The notes: generated by a model not told the origin, from the sequence alone. A stretch of DNA of 64,000 nucleotides from Silene latifolia (GCF_048544455.1 NC_133534.1:89805637-89869636); one strand, 5' to 3'. Counted from the first letter of the stretch, positions 1 to 10,994 are shown. A program made the numbers and translations.

Positions 1-630
1 GTTTTTAAGGAAAGAAATAACAAAGATATGATTTGTTTACATATCCGTTATTTCGGCCATTAGGGTTTCGTAGAAACCGTATGCTTTGCTTCCTCTCTTG
101 CTATAAATACTCTACCCTTTGCTACATTTGAAGTTAAGACCTTTGAGCTTAATTTGATTTTATTTTAAAAGCAAAAACCGTGTTTTACAAGCAAAAACCG
201 TTTTGTTATTTTGAAAAGGTCGTGTGTCATATATACTTGTGCATTCATTCATTGGTTATCGTTATAAGATAATAGTGCTTAATTGATTTCATACTCGTTC
301 ATTAACGTGAACTTTTAGAAGAATCATTAGTGCTTTCTTATTAGCGTAAGTTAGTCATTCGAGTATTTAACGACACTCACTTGAGTTACAACCAGGGTTA
401 GTTGTACGAGTTGGGTTAGTAAATTTGTAATCCGTAGAAAGGTACTGAATTTATTAATCGAGAATAGTGGACGTAGGTTTCGATTTGTGAAACTGAACCA
501 CTTCAAAAACCCTCGTGTCTCTCTTTCTTTTACGTTTTCCTTACGCTTTTTTTAGTTCGTTAATTAGTTGATTAATTAAAGTTAAATCAATAAACTTTAA
601 ATAATTGATTATATTTATACAGTCGAAAAC
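1..630 (+). other. LTR/leader-like region before the Athila-1 remnant
   Basis: AT-rich non-coding DNA with a TATAAATA box at 102-109, a repeated AAGCAAAAACCGT block near 165-205 and a pyrimidine-rich stretch near 520-550. It ends just before an ATG (631) that opens a gag-like frame. This suits the promoter half of an LTR plus leader, but neither the left LTR end nor a clear primer-binding site is visible, so the family assignment is an inference. Confidence 0.4.
102..109 (+). promoter_or_regulatory. TATA-like box
   Basis: TATAAATA in the sequence CTATAAATACTC. Its place about 520 bp before a gag-like ATG fits an LTR promoter. The same box in the same CTATAAATACYC context occurs in the Athila-A and Athila-B LTRs. 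Confidence 0.45.
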
Positions 631-1100
631 ATGGGTGAAGTTTTTAATCCTCAATTCACCCCCCCCCCCTGAGTATTTCGGATCGATAGACTCTTCACAT
701 ACGATGGACTACAGATGCCCCAGGTCACTAAAAACGTCATAATTGAGGAGTTGGATGTGGATGTGGAAGAAACGTTCGCTAACGAAGCTGCTGTTATGCC
801 TGAAAAAAGTCGATCGACGGAAAATGTTATTCGATCGACTAAATATGCAACTGTGAATACCGAGGAAATTGGAAATCGTCGATCAACTGAGCTGGATAGT
901 CGATCGACCGTTTCTGTTAGTCGATTGACTAGTTCCGATGTTCGATCGACTTTTTCAACTAACGGAGCTATTGATCCGTACCTGTTGCTGATGGGACGTC
1001 TCTTAATACTGATAAAGCGTCTAGTTCTGATAAAGGGAAGAGGAAAGCTGCCTACCCGCAAATTGTTATCAAGGTTCCTTTTCCAGGACGCCTAAAGAAT
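631..1100 (+). pseudogene. Athila-like gag remnant (Athila-1)
   Basis: An ATG at 631 opens a proline-containing frame that breaks at a run of about ten C residues (661-670). The longest surviving frame (715-1095) encodes repeated Arg-Ser-Thr triplets created by the TCGATCGAC array. The gag core and zinc knuckle seen in Athila-A and -B are absent, so most of gag is deleted. After another frame change near 1030 the basic linker that precedes Athila proteases begins. The protein cannot be functional. Confidence 0.5.
810..951 (+). repeat. CGATCGAC dyad array inside a gag frame
   Basis: Six units start at 811, 832, 880 (variant CGATCAAC), 901, 922 (variant CGATTGAC) and 943. Spacings are 21, 48, 21, 21 and 21 bp, so every unit is read in the same codon frame as CGA-TCN-ACN (Arg-Ser-Thr). 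The pair-gap-group-of-four layout matches arrays in the Tekay LTR and leader. Confidence 0.8.
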
Positions 1101-1789
1101 AGAAAGGTCGAGCATCAATTCGGTAAATTCTTGGAGGTCGTCAAAAATCTTCAGGTAACTGTACCTTTCACCAAACTAATTACCCAGGTACCCTCCTACG
1201 CTAAATTTATGAAAGATATTCTGACTCGTAAGAGGACCTTTAACGAAGTGGAGACCATTGCTTTTACCGAAGAGTGTAGTGCGCTCCTACAAAGTAAGTC
1301 TCCACCCAAATTGAAGGATCCGTACCATAAGCACTCATGTAATAGATAAAACATTATGTGATTTTGGTGCCAGTGTCAGTGTCATGCCTGATTCTGTTTG
1401 CGAGACACTGAATATGGGGCATCTTAAAGTTACCAACGTTACCCTACAGATGGCTGACTGAACAGTTAAGCGTCCTTTAGGTGTATTAGAGGATGTCCCT
1501 ATTAAGATAGGTAAAGTTGTCATACTTGTCGATTTCATTGTGTTAGATATGGCTAAGGGTACTCAGATTCCTATAATCTTGGGTAGACCATTTTTGCACA
1601 CAGTAGGGGCTATTATTGAGGTTAAAGAGGGACATTTGACTCTTGAGGTAGGGGATGATAAGGTGACATTTAATTTGGCTAGCACGCTGGCTATGCCTAT
1701 GATAGAGGATACATGTTATGCTATAGACATTGTAGATGAATCTATGTTTGATTATTGGACAGGTTTCCTTCTTGGGGACCCATTAGATG
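1101..1789 (+). pseudogene. Athila-like retroviral-type aspartic protease, broken
   Basis: The frame from 1131 matches the conserved Athila segment before the protease (KFMKDILTRKR, then KSPPKLKDP). The protease active-site motif is DFGAS near 1360, where Athila proteases usually have DLGAS, followed by QMAD and later PIILGRPFLHT near 1570-1605. A deletion and frame change at about 1325 and a TGA near 1459 break the frame. The frame continues into the hAT insertion at 1790 and resumes at 2602. This is an old copy of the protease that Athila-A and -B also carry. Confidence 0.75.
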
Positions 1790-2601
1790 TAGAACTGATC
1801 AAATACGGGCTTGGACCGGATGCGAGCCGAGCCCAGTTGCCAAAAAAAGTCCGGTGGGCCTTATTTCACAGCCCGAGCCCGCAAAGCGGGCCAGTTTCCA
1901 CTGTCCGTACCCGGCCACATCAAGAAAGGGAGCCGGCCCGCGGGCTTGACTAATATCAAATACAAAAATTAGTATTTTTATTAAAAAACGAGTTTATTGT
2001 CGCTACATCCCGCACAAACTTAACAATTGTCATTAATAACTTACACTTATTAAAATATACTAATTTTCAAAAGATAAGTTTACTAGATTTTGGAAAAAAT
2101 ACAAGTTTGGCAATATTCTCATATAAACATCAAAAGTTCATTTTTGCCTTAGTCTTTATGCGGCATTGTTGGCGGTGACATTCACTCCCGTGTAAATACT
2201 TGAAAGGTACTATCTTTATATGACAATCTCGGTAACAATGTAGCATGGCTATTTTCGGGAAATCTTTATAGGACAAGTGTAAATAACTAAATACCGACAA
2301 TCTCCCACTTATACTTAAGGCACAAGTACTCATTAGCGCTACCTAACTAGTTTAGAGTGTACAAATTGTAAATCAATTGAGCGAGAACGGCGGAAGACTG
2401 AGGGTTTGAGGACTTTTGTGAGGTTACTTTTAATAGCGAGCTTAGCGTGTTGTCCATAGACAATTTTGTTTAGTCCAAGCCCGTCCATTTATTCTAGCAA
2501 CCCTAGTTTTCTTGTCCGTTACCCGTTTATTTTTTATTTTTCTTGTCTAAGCCCGCTATTTTAGCGGGCTAAATAGGCTAATCCGCTTTTGATCAGCTCT
2601 A
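1790..2601. mobile_element. Non-autonomous hAT-type DNA transposon
   Basis: An 812-bp insertion bounded by imperfect terminal inverted repeats: TAGAACTGATCAAATACGG at the left and, read inward on the other strand, TAGAGCTGATCAAAAGCGG at the right (16 of 19 match). Flanking 8-mers are ATTAGATG (1782-1789) and GTTAGAAG (2602-2609), 6 of 8 identical, as expected for an aged hAT target duplication. GC-rich GCCCG/CGGGC clusters lie just inside both ends. No transposase frame is present. Removing it lets the Athila-1 protease frame continue. Confidence 0.8.
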
Positions 2602-3477
2602 GTTAGAAGCTTTGATAGCTCTTGATGATTTTGCACAAGTTGCACATGTTGATTACAGGACGATGAAAGCTACTTTAAAAGGTATGGGGTTAACTATTGA
2701 GAAAGGTGAGACGGTAAATGCTATAATAGAAACCTCTTATGCTGCTGAGGTAAAGAAACCCAAGCTTAAACTATTTCTTCTCACCTTAAATATGTGTTCC
2801 TAAATGACTCCGAGCAATATCCTGTTATTGTTAATGCAAAACTTGATGATAACCAACTTTCTGCTTTGTTGGTCGTTCTTAAGAAAAACAGGAAAGCTTT
2901 AGTTACAGTTTGGATGACCTTAAGGGTATCAGTCCTGACATTTGTATGCGCAGAATTGAGTTAGAGGAAGGTCATAAGCCTTGCCAACAGGTTCAGGGAA
3001 AGTTGAATCTGAAGATGCAGGATGTAGTTATTGCGGAAGTGATAAAGCTGCTTGATGTAGGTATTATCTACACCGTTGGCAACTCCAAATGGGTAAGTCT
3101 GGTTCAGGTAGTCCCAAAGAAAGGGGGACTAAAGTGGTGAAAAATGAAAAAAATGAATTAATACCAACTAGAGTAGTAACCGGTTGGCGGATGTGCATTG
3201 ATTATAGACAATTAAATGACGCTACAAAGAAAGATCACTTCCCCCTTCCTTTTATTGATCAGATAGTAGAGATATTGGACTCACAAATTTTTTTCTGTTA
3301 TTTAGATGGATATTCAGGTTTCTTTCAGATCTCAATCCACCCTGACGATCAAGAAAAGACTACTTTTACTTGCCCGCATGGTATTTTTGGTTATCGCAGA
3401 ATGCCATTTAGATTGTGTAATGCGCCAGCTACCTTTCAGAGGTGTATGATGGGGATATTTTCTGAGTATATAGAGTC
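2602..3477 (+). pseudogene. Athila-like reverse transcriptase, first half
   Basis: After the hAT element the frame resumes and runs through the protease-RT linker to the RT fingers and palm: VVPKKGG near 3110, WRMCIDYRQLN near 3190, DGYSGFFQI near 3310 and FRLCNAPATFQRCMM near 3410. Frame changes occur near 2760 and at the G run near 3122. The CACTA element at 3478 cuts the domain just before its catalytic motif, which lies at about 8280. In Athila elements this domain copies the element RNA into DNA. Confidence 0.8.
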
Positions 3478-3494
3478 CACTACTACAAAAAAAG

Positions 3495-3730
3495 GCTTAG
3501 AGAACTGTTGAAAAAGGCTTTAGAAACGCCCCTTAGGCGTTCTCCAACTCAGTGTTATCTATTGTTTAGAGAACGTGCGAGGGGGGCGTTTTATATGCTA
3601 TACATTAGAGAACGCTTATTGTGTTAGGCGTTTTGTTTTCATGTACTATAGAGAACACTTAAAATTGGGAGGCGTTATCTTTCCTGTACCTTAGAAAACG
3701 GTTATCAAGGATGATAGCTCTCTATCCCAT
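3495..3730. repeat. CACTA left subterminal repeats
   Basis: Several copies of TTAGAGAAC or its reverse GTTCTC, often followed by GC or CGC, occur in both orientations. Such clustered short motifs are usually the binding sites for the element's own DNA-binding protein in CACTA elements; that role is inferred here. Confidence 0.65.
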
Positions 3731-4169
3731 ATAATAGAGAACAGCCGAGATAGATACTGTTATCTAACTTTTTCCTTTTTTAAAAAAAAAATAAATATTT
3801 TTAATATTATATACCCAATAAAAGTAAATTATTTGATAAGATCGAGTCATACATGTATGTTGCCACTGTGATGAGACGAAAACCTGTACGATAATGTAAA
3901 TTGTGAAGAAGACACCCAACAAGAGCCTTAAACTCAAAAATCATAAAAAATTCCATTAAGGCAAATTTGAGCTAACGCATGCTCATAACATTGTTACCAA
4001 TCCAAGCAATTTTCCAAAGCGGCTACATTTTATATTCTTGATCACCAAAAAAGTGTATCGGCCAATAAAGCATCTCAACATACTTAGTACGAAAAATAAA
4101 CTCGAAGTTTCCTACAGAGAAAAAAAGTTCTATGATAGTATAGAACCCAAAAAAAATACTATCAAGCTA

Positions 4170-5275
4170 CAACTCAAAAATATCATCATCGTCATCGTCG
4201 CTACCCAGCTGATGGTTTTCAGTAACATATGAAATCCACATCTCCTTAAGCTCGTCAATCATTTGTTGAGAATAAGTGGAAGGGACTTTATCAAAATACT
4301 ACAATAATTCAAAACAAAAGTATTGTGAGAAAACTAAAAAAAAAGGGGGGGGGGGGGTGTATAACCACACTTGTATGTTAAGCAAGAAGCGTGTACAATA
4401 CCTTGTCAGGAACAAATAGCTGCCTAGATTCTATTATCTCAATCAGGTAGCGACACACATAATATCCGCAATCATTTGTGTCTAGTGGTTGACAAGGGCA
4501 CTATTTCACAAGAAAAAAATTTGTCATTCATCGCTAATATAAATTGTGGTAATCCAAGTACTATAAAAATGCATGTGAAATATAATTCCTCAATTTTTTT
4601 CCACTTAATGTAGGGATTCTTCTTCATTTTTATGATATCTTTTCTGTGTTCCATGCTAAACTTAATGATCCCCTTTGATTTTTAAATGTTAAGCCAAAAA
4701 ATAATAATTATACTTAAACTCAACTATAAATACCGCTATTTAGGAGGTTTGGGGTAATATTGAGATATAAGTCGAACATCTAACATACTTGTTGATTATG
4801 TTTTGAGCAAATTCACGAGGTTCGTTTTCTACTCCTGCTGGATCTAGCCAATGCACCAATCCAACCCATGGACAAATAACAGCCAACATCCAATGTAGAC
4901 TACACATAAAAACAAAAATAATTGATATAAAATAAAAGGAGAAAAGAAATCGGGCTTGTTATTAGCATGCCCATCTCATCTCACATATAAATTTAACATG
5001 TCAAGAAAATAGCAATAGAATATATAATTATTACAAATACTAAAGCAAATTAGTTACCCGTCATGATAAGGCGCAAAAAAGAGTTGGTTTTTCCGTTCTT
5101 TTTCATGCCAATAGCTACATCCTTGAAAACTTGAAGTAAACGAGTGGTCACCTTTAACTTATCAGCATGAGTGATTGGGTACTTTCGAGTGGATGATGTT
5201 TGTGAAGATGGAGAGCATGAATGTGTTGAATTGAATTCCATCCGGACTTGCTCATTCTCCTTGACATATAACATA
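4170..5275 (-). pseudogene. Ulp1-like (C48) cysteine protease relic of the CACTA element
   Basis: Read on the minus strand, split blocks follow Ulp1 domain order. About 5275-5055 ends in a block resembling the sequence before the active-site His, followed by a GTAACT splice donor. About 4910-4800 has HWML and, downstream, HWLDPAG (catalytic His and Asp). About 4640-4580 has YIKWKKIE. About 4500-4400 has CPCQ and DCGYYVCRYLIEII (oxyanion Gln and catalytic Cys). About 4290-4170 is an acidic tail ending in a stop. Introns fit between blocks. A one-base frame change near 5087 makes it a likely pseudogene. Ulp1-like domains are known passengers of plant CACTA and Mutator-like elements. Confidence 0.65.
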
Positions 5276-8089
5276 CATACAAAATTATTTATTTAGAATA
5301 TAAGAATGGTTGCAATAGACATTGAGCCTCTCCAAAGAATTATAAGATACATTATTGTACATCCAAACATAACTATATTAGGCGAAAATCTGCAAATCTA
5401 CAAAAACCACCATCTAGGATGGTCAGGTCAAAACACTAACAACCAACTCTTAATAATAACCGCTCAAACTGTTTCTAAGCACTTGCAAATACACACGTGC
5501 AGCTAATGACAGCAGCGCCAAGAAAGCCAAGTCTCGAACATCTCAGATAATATTTTAGGTCTCTTTCTTAAGGAAGACGAGTTTACAAGCAGCATCCAAT
5601 CATAATTTCGAAATATGGCATTGTTTTCCCATGACATTTATTTAGAATATAAGAATGGTTGCACTAAAACAAAGATATAGAACATTAACAAAAGACAAGC
5701 TTGTCTCATAAGAAGGGGGACTAGGTGTGAAACAAGCAGAGAAGTGGAACAGAGCATTCCCAGTGGTTAACTAGTTCTATACAAAAGCCGAAGTATTACA
5801 TCAAATTTGTAATACATAAGGTTATGACACACATAGTAAGGACATGGCAACTTTTCACGGCCTTCACTATTATTCTCCACAGCAAATCTAATGAAATCCA
5901 GCATCATATTTTGGGTCACCCAGTTTAGACGTTGTTATCCAATTCCGATCCATTCTAACCTCTATTTCCTTTAAAACAATTGTTAAAGAAGAACAGAAGT
6001 AAGGCATTGAGTATAACTATTGAGTTTTGTGGGTTAAACATAGGATATACTGATAAATTTAAAGTGAAGTAGAGTCATTTAGTAAATTAAATATAGTATT
6101 ATAGAAAAATTAAAGCTTGCCAAAATACTACTGACAAGATTAACACAAATATATAAAACCCAATCATTTCACAATTTTTGATGCTATACCCGGGCCTCTG
6201 CAACCTGTGCAACCCAATCATTTCACAATTTCGCTTACCCTATCTTATTTTACCTCTTATAATACACAAGTCTTAAACACAGTTAAGTTATCCCAAATTG
6301 CTTAAATACCTACACTCCCACCTCTATCACAGTTAACTTACCTCTAATACCCCTAAGCCAATGATACATAAAAAGATTGTTATTCTTAATTTTTTGTTAA
6401 ATCAATGTAAAGAAAAGGAAAATTGGACAATATAAATGAAACAGAGGGAATAAAAAACTACAATTGAAAAATAATTTATTAGATTAACCATTAATTTGCC
6501 TTGACAAAAGGAAAACAAAAAAAAAACTAGTTTAATGTCAAACCTCAGAGTTCTGATTTTCTTTATTAGTAGTATTATCTTGTTAGAATTTCAGAGGATG
6601 ATAATCTAATTAGACTTATAAATATTTTTAATGAGTAAAAAAAAGATGGATGTTTTTAAATGTATGAAAATTAACAACTAAAGCGAGAGTGACGCATAGG
6701 GGCCTCTATTAATAATTTTGCACAGGGACCCGAAAATCATAAGGACAGCCTTATACCCATCAAACATAAAAAAATTTCAATTTATACGACGTTATCCGTC
6801 TTAAGCTTAAGTCGGATAGTGTCATCTCAAGAGAGAGTTGCATAAAAATTTATAATCACAATACATTAACAAGAGCAACTACTTCATAATCTCGGCGTAT
6901 CGTGACTCTGTAACCATCGAGACCGATACTTCTCGGCCGATACGAGACGTATCGGGCGACTTTTTAAACCCTGATCACACTTCACTAGTGTCTGCAGATC
7001 CATACTGTTGTATGGTACCAAAAATTAGATTAGATTTTAAGCTAGCTAATTTGCTTACTCTTATATTTTTTACGAGTTTACATTTTTTATGCACAAATTT
7101 TCATTATAGACGTATAGTGTATGTCCCTCTCACAAATGAGAGTGGGTAATGCAAGTGAGTGGGAAATGGATACCTCCCACTTCAATTTTGTGAGAGGGCC
7201 ACTATCCTTCTATATAATGAGACGGACTGTTTTTTATCACTAAATCTGTTTCTCACTCAGCTTGCAGAAAGACCCGAAGGCTAGACTATCGACTCAACAA
7301 CTACTGTTATACATCATTGATTACTCTCTTTGTTCCATGGCAGCCTGTATACTATTCTCAGTCTTCCATATTTTTTTTTACTTTAAAGCACCAAATGTTA
7401 TTCTGCCATTCAAGAACATCCTTTCCTGAGTATGTATAATTACTTGGCCATCAATCTTGCAACATACTTCACCAAAATTTCCATAATCAACAAAATCATT
7501 ATTACTGCATTCATTAGGAGCAATATATACTACATACACTCACTTTTTTTTTACTACACCATTGACGTGATGACAATATATTCTCTAATAGATATCAATT
7601 TCAATTGTGACAAATAACCATTGAGTTATTGTCTATTCCGTTTCGATTACGTGGTTTGGATGTATCCTAAATTAAATATAGCTGTACTACACTAATTTAT
7701 TTTTTCTTCTAAGAATTACTAATTGCTAGTTTGTATCAACTTACCAATGAAAACGAACAACAGATGAGCGCAAATTGGGAATTAGGGTTTACCTAAAACT
7801 GAAATTGAAAATGAAAAATTAGACAAGAATAACCAACATACCAATTGAAGAGAACAAAAAGGATGAAGGAGGTGACGAAGTGAAGCAGAGCGAATGAACA
7901 GCAGACGAAGCGGCGCGCGGTAAATTTAGGAAGAAACAGGAGGGAAAGTAGCCGCCTAAAAGAGAAGTACAACAATTAATAAATAAATTAAGCTAATGGA
8001 GTGTTTTGCCTTTTTAGTTCTTATATATATATATTATTCTATTATATTCAATATAATAAATTAATAATTAATATAATAATAGGAATAAC
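5276..8089. other. Non-coding interior of the CACTA element
   Basis: AT-rich DNA with short frames only. The direct repeat ACCCAATCATTTCACAATTT lies near 6160 and 6210. A GATACG/CGTATC-rich stretch near 6890-6985 ends in TTTTTAAACCCTG and may be one end of another transposon. The minus strand near 7790-7975 may be the 5' part of the protease transcript. I found no transposase. Confidence 0.5.
7109..7211. repeat. Inverted repeat able to form a hairpin
   Basis: CCCTCTCACAAA at 7125-7136 pairs perfectly with TTTGTGAGAGGG at 7187-7198. Weaker pairing extends outward (ATAGTG near 7113, CACTAT near 7200). It could be a small MITE-like element inside the CACTA; I could not confirm a target duplication. 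Confidence 0.5.
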
Positions 8090-8245
8090 AGTAGGCGCTT
8101 CCTTGTACCCATCCCATAGATAATGGTTATTATCATAGACGTTCTATATTTTAGTTTTAAATAACAGTTTTGTGTTTGAAGCGTTCTCAATTAATCTAGA
8201 AGACGCTTATCATATTAAGATGTTCTCTATCTAGTGTTACTTATT
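8090..8245. repeat. CACTA right subterminal repeats
   Basis: GACGTTCTAT, AGCGTTCTC, AGAAGACGC and ATGTTCTCTATC mirror the motif cluster at the left end of the same element. Confidence 0.6.
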
Positions 8246-8263
8246 CCTTTTATTGTAGTAGTG

Positions 8264-8758
8264 GTCACTTATGGAGGTATTTATGGATGATTTCAGCGAC
8301 TATGGTAATGATTTTGATGATTGTCTGACTAACCTTGAGAAAGTTTTGCAGCGATGTATTGAGGTTAATTTAGTGCTGAATTGGGAGAAGTGTCATTTCA
8401 TGGTTAACGAGGGCATTGTCCTTGGGCACTTAGTATCTCATAAGGATATCCAGGTTGATAAAGCAAAGGTGCAACTGATTGAACAATTGCCTCCTCCTCT
8501 TAGTGTTAAAAGAGTTCGGAGTTTCCTTGGTCATGATGACTTTTATCGCCGGTTTATTAAGGATATTTCTAAAAATGCTAAACCACTTAGATAATTGTTG
8601 CATAAGGATGCCCCATTTAATTTTACTGATGAATGTCTTTTTGCTTTTAACAGGTTGAAGAAGGCCTTGATGTTGGACCATATAGTTATATGATATGTTC
8701 TGATAATGACAAGTGTGCTTCATAATGTATACACTCTCTGCCCGTAATCGTTTGTTAG
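8264..8758 (+). pseudogene. Athila-like reverse transcriptase, second half
   Basis: The frame resumes after the CACTA with the catalytic motif VFMDDF (YXDD type) near 8280, then the thumb region with LGHLVS and the RVRSFLGHDDFYRRFI motif typical of gypsy RTs, ending in a TAG near 8592. Downstream pieces of the RNase H start are visible to about 8700 but broken. The Tekay-like LTR begins at 8759, so this copy is cut off or interrupted there. Confidence 0.8.
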
Positions 8759-10129
8759 TGTAATACTACGGTTTTTTATGCTTTTGGGTACTCTATCGAG
8801 TGGGGCTTACTCTGTCGAGTAAGTGAGTTTGGATTTCAAAATAGTGTTAAGTTGATGGGTACTCGATCGAGTATGTGTGGCACTCGATTGAGTAAGGGTC
8901 ACTCGATCGAGTAAATGACTTACTCCATCAAGTAAGTCAGTTCTGGTGGTTGTTTTAGTCGGGTTTTGTTAGTAACGCGTGATTGATATTTAAAACTTTT
9001 CGTCAGTTCCGTTGTCACTTTTATCTTTTCTAAAACCTTTCAAGAGAGAAAACAAGTTACGTTACTTCCTTTATTCGCGTTGCTATCAAATCCCAAAGGC
9101 TAGGGTCCTCGGATCGTCGCGTTCTTTACGCTATTGAGTTGGTCGTGAGTAAGATCCAAATATAGTTTTTATGCCTTTTCGTTGATTTTGTTTAAAACCC
9201 TAATTGGGTATTTTGGGGGATTTTGGGAGTATGATGTGTATTAGATAGTAATTGTATGATTATGTGATTATATGAGGTGATTTCGTAGAGGAGCAATATT
9301 GAATAACTGTATTGTGACGGTCGTGGTGATTTGCTTATTCCAGGTAGGGTTTCCCTACACGGTTATTGATTAAATAGTTGTTAGTGATGGTTGTGTTTAT
9401 TGTTGATCATTATTGTATTGGAATTGTATTAGTGTTGTTGTTGTATAATTGGTTATGTTGTGTTTGTCTGTGGTTCGCGAGGCGTGCCCTCGGCTGAGTG
9501 GAGTCACTTGCGGGAGTGGCTTCACGCCCTTAATTCGCCCTCTGTGGAACCCGCCAAAGGAGGGGATGTGCACATTAAGGAACATGGGTTATCGCTCGGA
9601 ATAGATGAGCGGGGATTTGGTGGGTACAGATGCGGTCCCCCACTAGCGGCGTGGAAAATCTGTTTCGATGGGTATTCTGAGTGTGTAGTCAGGTGTGTGG
9701 AGATATTATGGAGTTGGGAGTTGGGAGTTGTGTGTTGTTTGTATATTGTGTATCTTGCTATATGTAATCAGTAACTCACCTCGTTTTAAATGTTTTGAAA
9801 GCTGTGGTGATCCATTCGGGGATGGTGACCAGTTGTTGAGCAGGTATGGGATGGCTTGCGCGAGGGATAGCTGGGAGGAGTCATCACATGTGTCACTAGA
9901 GTCTTCCGCCGTTTCTTGAACTTAGTTTTCTTTTCAGTTGATTGGTTTTTGGAACATTTGTATTTACTTTAAAGTTTTGGTTTGGATTGTAATCACTTAA
10001 ACTCATTTACTTAATTAAGTATGTTTCTTAATGGTTTATTTGATATACATTGCCTCGGGTAACTGAGATGGTAGTATTTCCATACATTAGCTGGTCTTGG
10101 TAAGGTACCTTGGTGTATGGGGTGTTACG
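8759..10129 (+). repeat. 5' LTR of the Tekay-like element
   Basis: It starts TGTAATAC and ends GTGTTACG just before a tRNA-Met-type primer site; the ends are near-inverted as LTR termini should be (the usual final CA is altered to CG). It holds a CGATCGAG array near its start, a weak TATA-like TATTTAAA at 8987, and a GC-rich block at 9475-9670. The 315-bp frame over that block is not a gene. Confidence 0.75.
8793..8932. repeat. CTCGATCGAG dyad array in the Tekay LTR
   Basis: Units start at 8793, 8812, 8864, 8885, 8904 and 8925, giving spacings 19, 52, 21, 19 and 21. Extending the period backwards places two missing units at or before the LTR start (8759). It lies about 55 bp upstream of the weak TATA-like sequence. 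Confidence 0.85.
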
Positions 10130-10132
10130 CAG

Positions 10133-10144
10133 TGCTATCAGAGC
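10133..10144 (+). other. Primer-binding site, initiator tRNA-Met type
   Basis: TGCTATCAGAGC, one mismatch from TGGTATCAGAGC, the common plant site complementary to the 3' end of initiator tRNA-Met, three bases after the LTR end. Confidence 0.8.
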
Positions 10145-10515
10145 GACGATTTTGGAACCTGTAACTAATGAACCCAATGAATCTAGGGAGTCAAAATAAA
10201 TTGAACCTGGGTAGGAGTAGTTAGGAGCAAATGTAAAGGCTTTGGAGACGTCCTAACGTCACGATCTCGCCCTACAACTTTGAGCGGGTCACTATGGGGT
10301 GTCAGGGGATCGCTATGTGTTTATTTAAGTTATATTGCATAAATATATTGGAGGATGTGTTGCATGAATTGGTGGATAAGTGAATGTGGAGAATGGAGAA
10401 TGTGGTGGCGAAAGGTGAGTAGTTTGTATGATTATATGTTGATGTGAATAACGGAATTGCATGATGTTGATCTATAACGTGATTTATTAGAAACATGTGA
10501 ATAGGATGTTGCGTT

Positions 10516-10663
<148 letters not shown>

Positions 10664-10700
10664 AGTTGAGCATGCGGGTAGCTAACGAGTCAGCATGACT

Positions 10701-10994
10701 CGATCGAGTGGGGGATACTCGATCAAGTAAGCTGGGTTCGATCGAGTGTGCAGGACTTTGTCAAGTGAGGTATACGACGTTTTTGAACAATCGCTGCTGT
10801 TTTGGGAAACTCGGTCGAGTAAGTTGGGGACTCGATCGAGTGAGGGCGACTCGATCGAGTAAGTTAGGGGCTCGATCGAGTGGGCTATGTAATGCTTTCT
10901 GGTCAGGTTCTGGAGTTGAGGTACTCGATCGAGTAAGTGGGCAACTCGATCGAGTGACCTCAACTCGATCGAGTGGGTTGAGTGCTCGGTCGAG
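10701..10994. repeat. CTCGATCGAG dyad array in the Tekay leader (three groups of four)
   Basis: Unit starts: 10701, 10720, 10739, 10758; 10812, 10833, 10852, 10873; 10926, 10947, 10966, 10987. Within groups the spacing is 19-19-19, then 21-19-21 twice; between groups 54 and 53 bp. Seven units are perfect CTCGATCGAG; the rest differ by one to three bases. It lies about 80 bp before the gag ATG. Confidence 0.92.

Larger units (their letters stand above)
3478..8263. mobile_element. CACTA (En/Spm-type) DNA transposon
   Basis: A 4,786-bp insertion. The left end is CACTACTACAAAAAAAGGC and the right end, read inward, is CACTACTACAATAAAAGGA (17 of 19 match). The 3-bp target duplication GTC is perfect (3475-3477 and 8264-8266). 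Subterminal copies of an AGAGAACG/GTTCTCTA motif lie at both ends. The only recognisable coding relic is a Ulp1-type protease on the minus strand; I see no TNPD-type transposase. It sits inside the Athila-1 RT, and excision would rejoin the RT frame. Confidence 0.92.

Noticed and set aside
6700-6985. Possible hAT-type end (minus strand CAGGGTTTAAAAAGTCGCCC) and CACAGGGACCCGAAAAT phrase
   Set aside because: They resemble ends of plant hAT-type elements, but no matching second end or target duplication was found.
9460-9774. 104-residue frame in the Tekay LTR
   Set aside because: It covers the GC-rich non-coding LTR block; no domain, and LTR position makes a gene unlikely.
10701-10994. CRISPR-like array
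   Set aside because: Repeats are 10-bp dyads with 9-11 bp between them, in a plant retroelement; no CRISPR repeat length, no spacer diversity of the right size, no cas genes.
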